Part shown: piece by piece, positions 63,933-64,000 of the stretch | Position numbering within the stretch: position 1 is the stretch's first letter | Layout of the letters: each line of letters begins with the position of its first letter | Origin: an uncultured Alistipes sp. | GTDB taxonomy: Bacteria > Bacteroidota > Bacteroidia > Bacteroidales > Rikenellaceae | Reading direction: 5' to 3' | Assembly: GCA_949283205.1 (NCBI GenBank) | Contig: CASDSD010000037.1 | Location: 124,001-188,000, forward strand | DNA: 64,000 nt | The notes under the pieces: generated by a model | Told to the model about the DNA's origin: nothing | Databases searched by the model: none | The model's input: only the letters and a program-made list of their open reading frames with translations | Program-made: the position numbers and the translations under genes

Positions 63933-64000
63933 GTGGAGGCGGCGGGAGTCGAACCCGCGTCCAAACAAGGAACCCGAAGGCTTTCTACACGTTTATTCTG
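63933..64000 (-). ncRNA. ssrA: tmRNA, 3' part (cut by the window end)
   Basis: Read on the minus strand the segment ends GACGCGGGTTCGACTCCCG followed by CCGCCTCCA. This is the T-arm and acceptor 3' strand of tmRNA, with CCA not encoded. The remainder, including the tag ORF, lies beyond 64000. tmRNA with SmpB rescues stalled ribosomes. Confidence 0.9.

Noticed and set aside
1-64000. Prophage, insertion sequence, integrative element or defence island
   Set aside because: No transposase, integrase, phage or restriction genes, no att-like repeats, and nothing seen beside tRNA-Gln or in the part of ssrA that is visible. The region looks like stable core chromosome.

Overview
The window looks like a chromosomal segment of a GC-rich gut Bacteroidales, most likely the genus Alistipes (Rikenellaceae). 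This is inferred from TAnnTTTG-type -7 promoter boxes, the scarcity of Shine-Dalgarno sequences, a TonB-dependent receptor, GldH and RicT homologues, exported GH31/GH5/GH127 enzymes, a FeoA-FeoB fusion and high-GC codon usage. I see no phage, insertion sequence, integrase or CRISPR array. It is a housekeeping and metabolic region, and its novelty lies in leaders, fusions and broken genes.

Layout: 27-3854 is a large exported GH31 enzyme with dockerin and cohesin-like modules. 3983-7710 (minus) is a methionine operon, metY-metX-hom, preceded by a short ORF crowded with Met codons. 7786-12601 (minus) holds a CDF metal exporter, a LuxR regulator with a degenerate receiver, a RIC-like hemerythrin protein and a fused feoAB. 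12659-14461 is an exported GH43/GH117-like beta-propeller. About 1 kb of non-coding DNA follows, then a ten-gene plus-strand purine operon (purE-K-L-C-F-M-N-H-D-folD, 15488-28462) with an attenuator-like hairpin directly before purE. purB and purA are not in the window.

28522-30113 holds an exported nitroreductase and an NAD(P)-binding epimerase-type protein. 30275-34987 (minus) is a nucleotide cluster, pyrF-grx-pyrE-pyrB-purT-GNAT. Its PyrB carries a C-terminal zinc module like that of PyrI but no PyrI allosteric domain. 35136-38147 is fabH-fabF-fabG. 38371-42853 has a membrane-anchored LytTR regulator, a GH5 lipoprotein, an AraC regulator interrupted by an in-frame amber codon, and a membrane-protein/cytidylate-kinase fusion. 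metK (43121-44428) has a leader that resembles a SAM-II-type pseudoknot aptamer.

44576-49718 holds a TonB receptor with a phosphoesterase lipoprotein and a Tat-type sugar isomerase. 49980-51485 is HtrA. 51697-54561 is ricT-gldH-trmB. Next come a MATE transporter, a BamA/TamA-type barrel, a GH127 lipoprotein, a DUF4294 protein, a small hotdog thioesterase, tRNA-Gln(UUG), a GNAT acetyltransferase, an exported bleomycin-hydrolase-type peptidase and the 3' end of tmRNA (ssrA, minus strand).

Together the genes make IMP, UMP, homocysteine/SAM and fatty acids, with iron uptake and glycan degradation alongside. The most unusual items are the Met-rich leader ORF before metY, the SAM-II-like metK leader, the PyrB-zinc-module fusion and the amber-interrupted AraC gene. 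All functions are read from sequence motifs alone; no searches were run.
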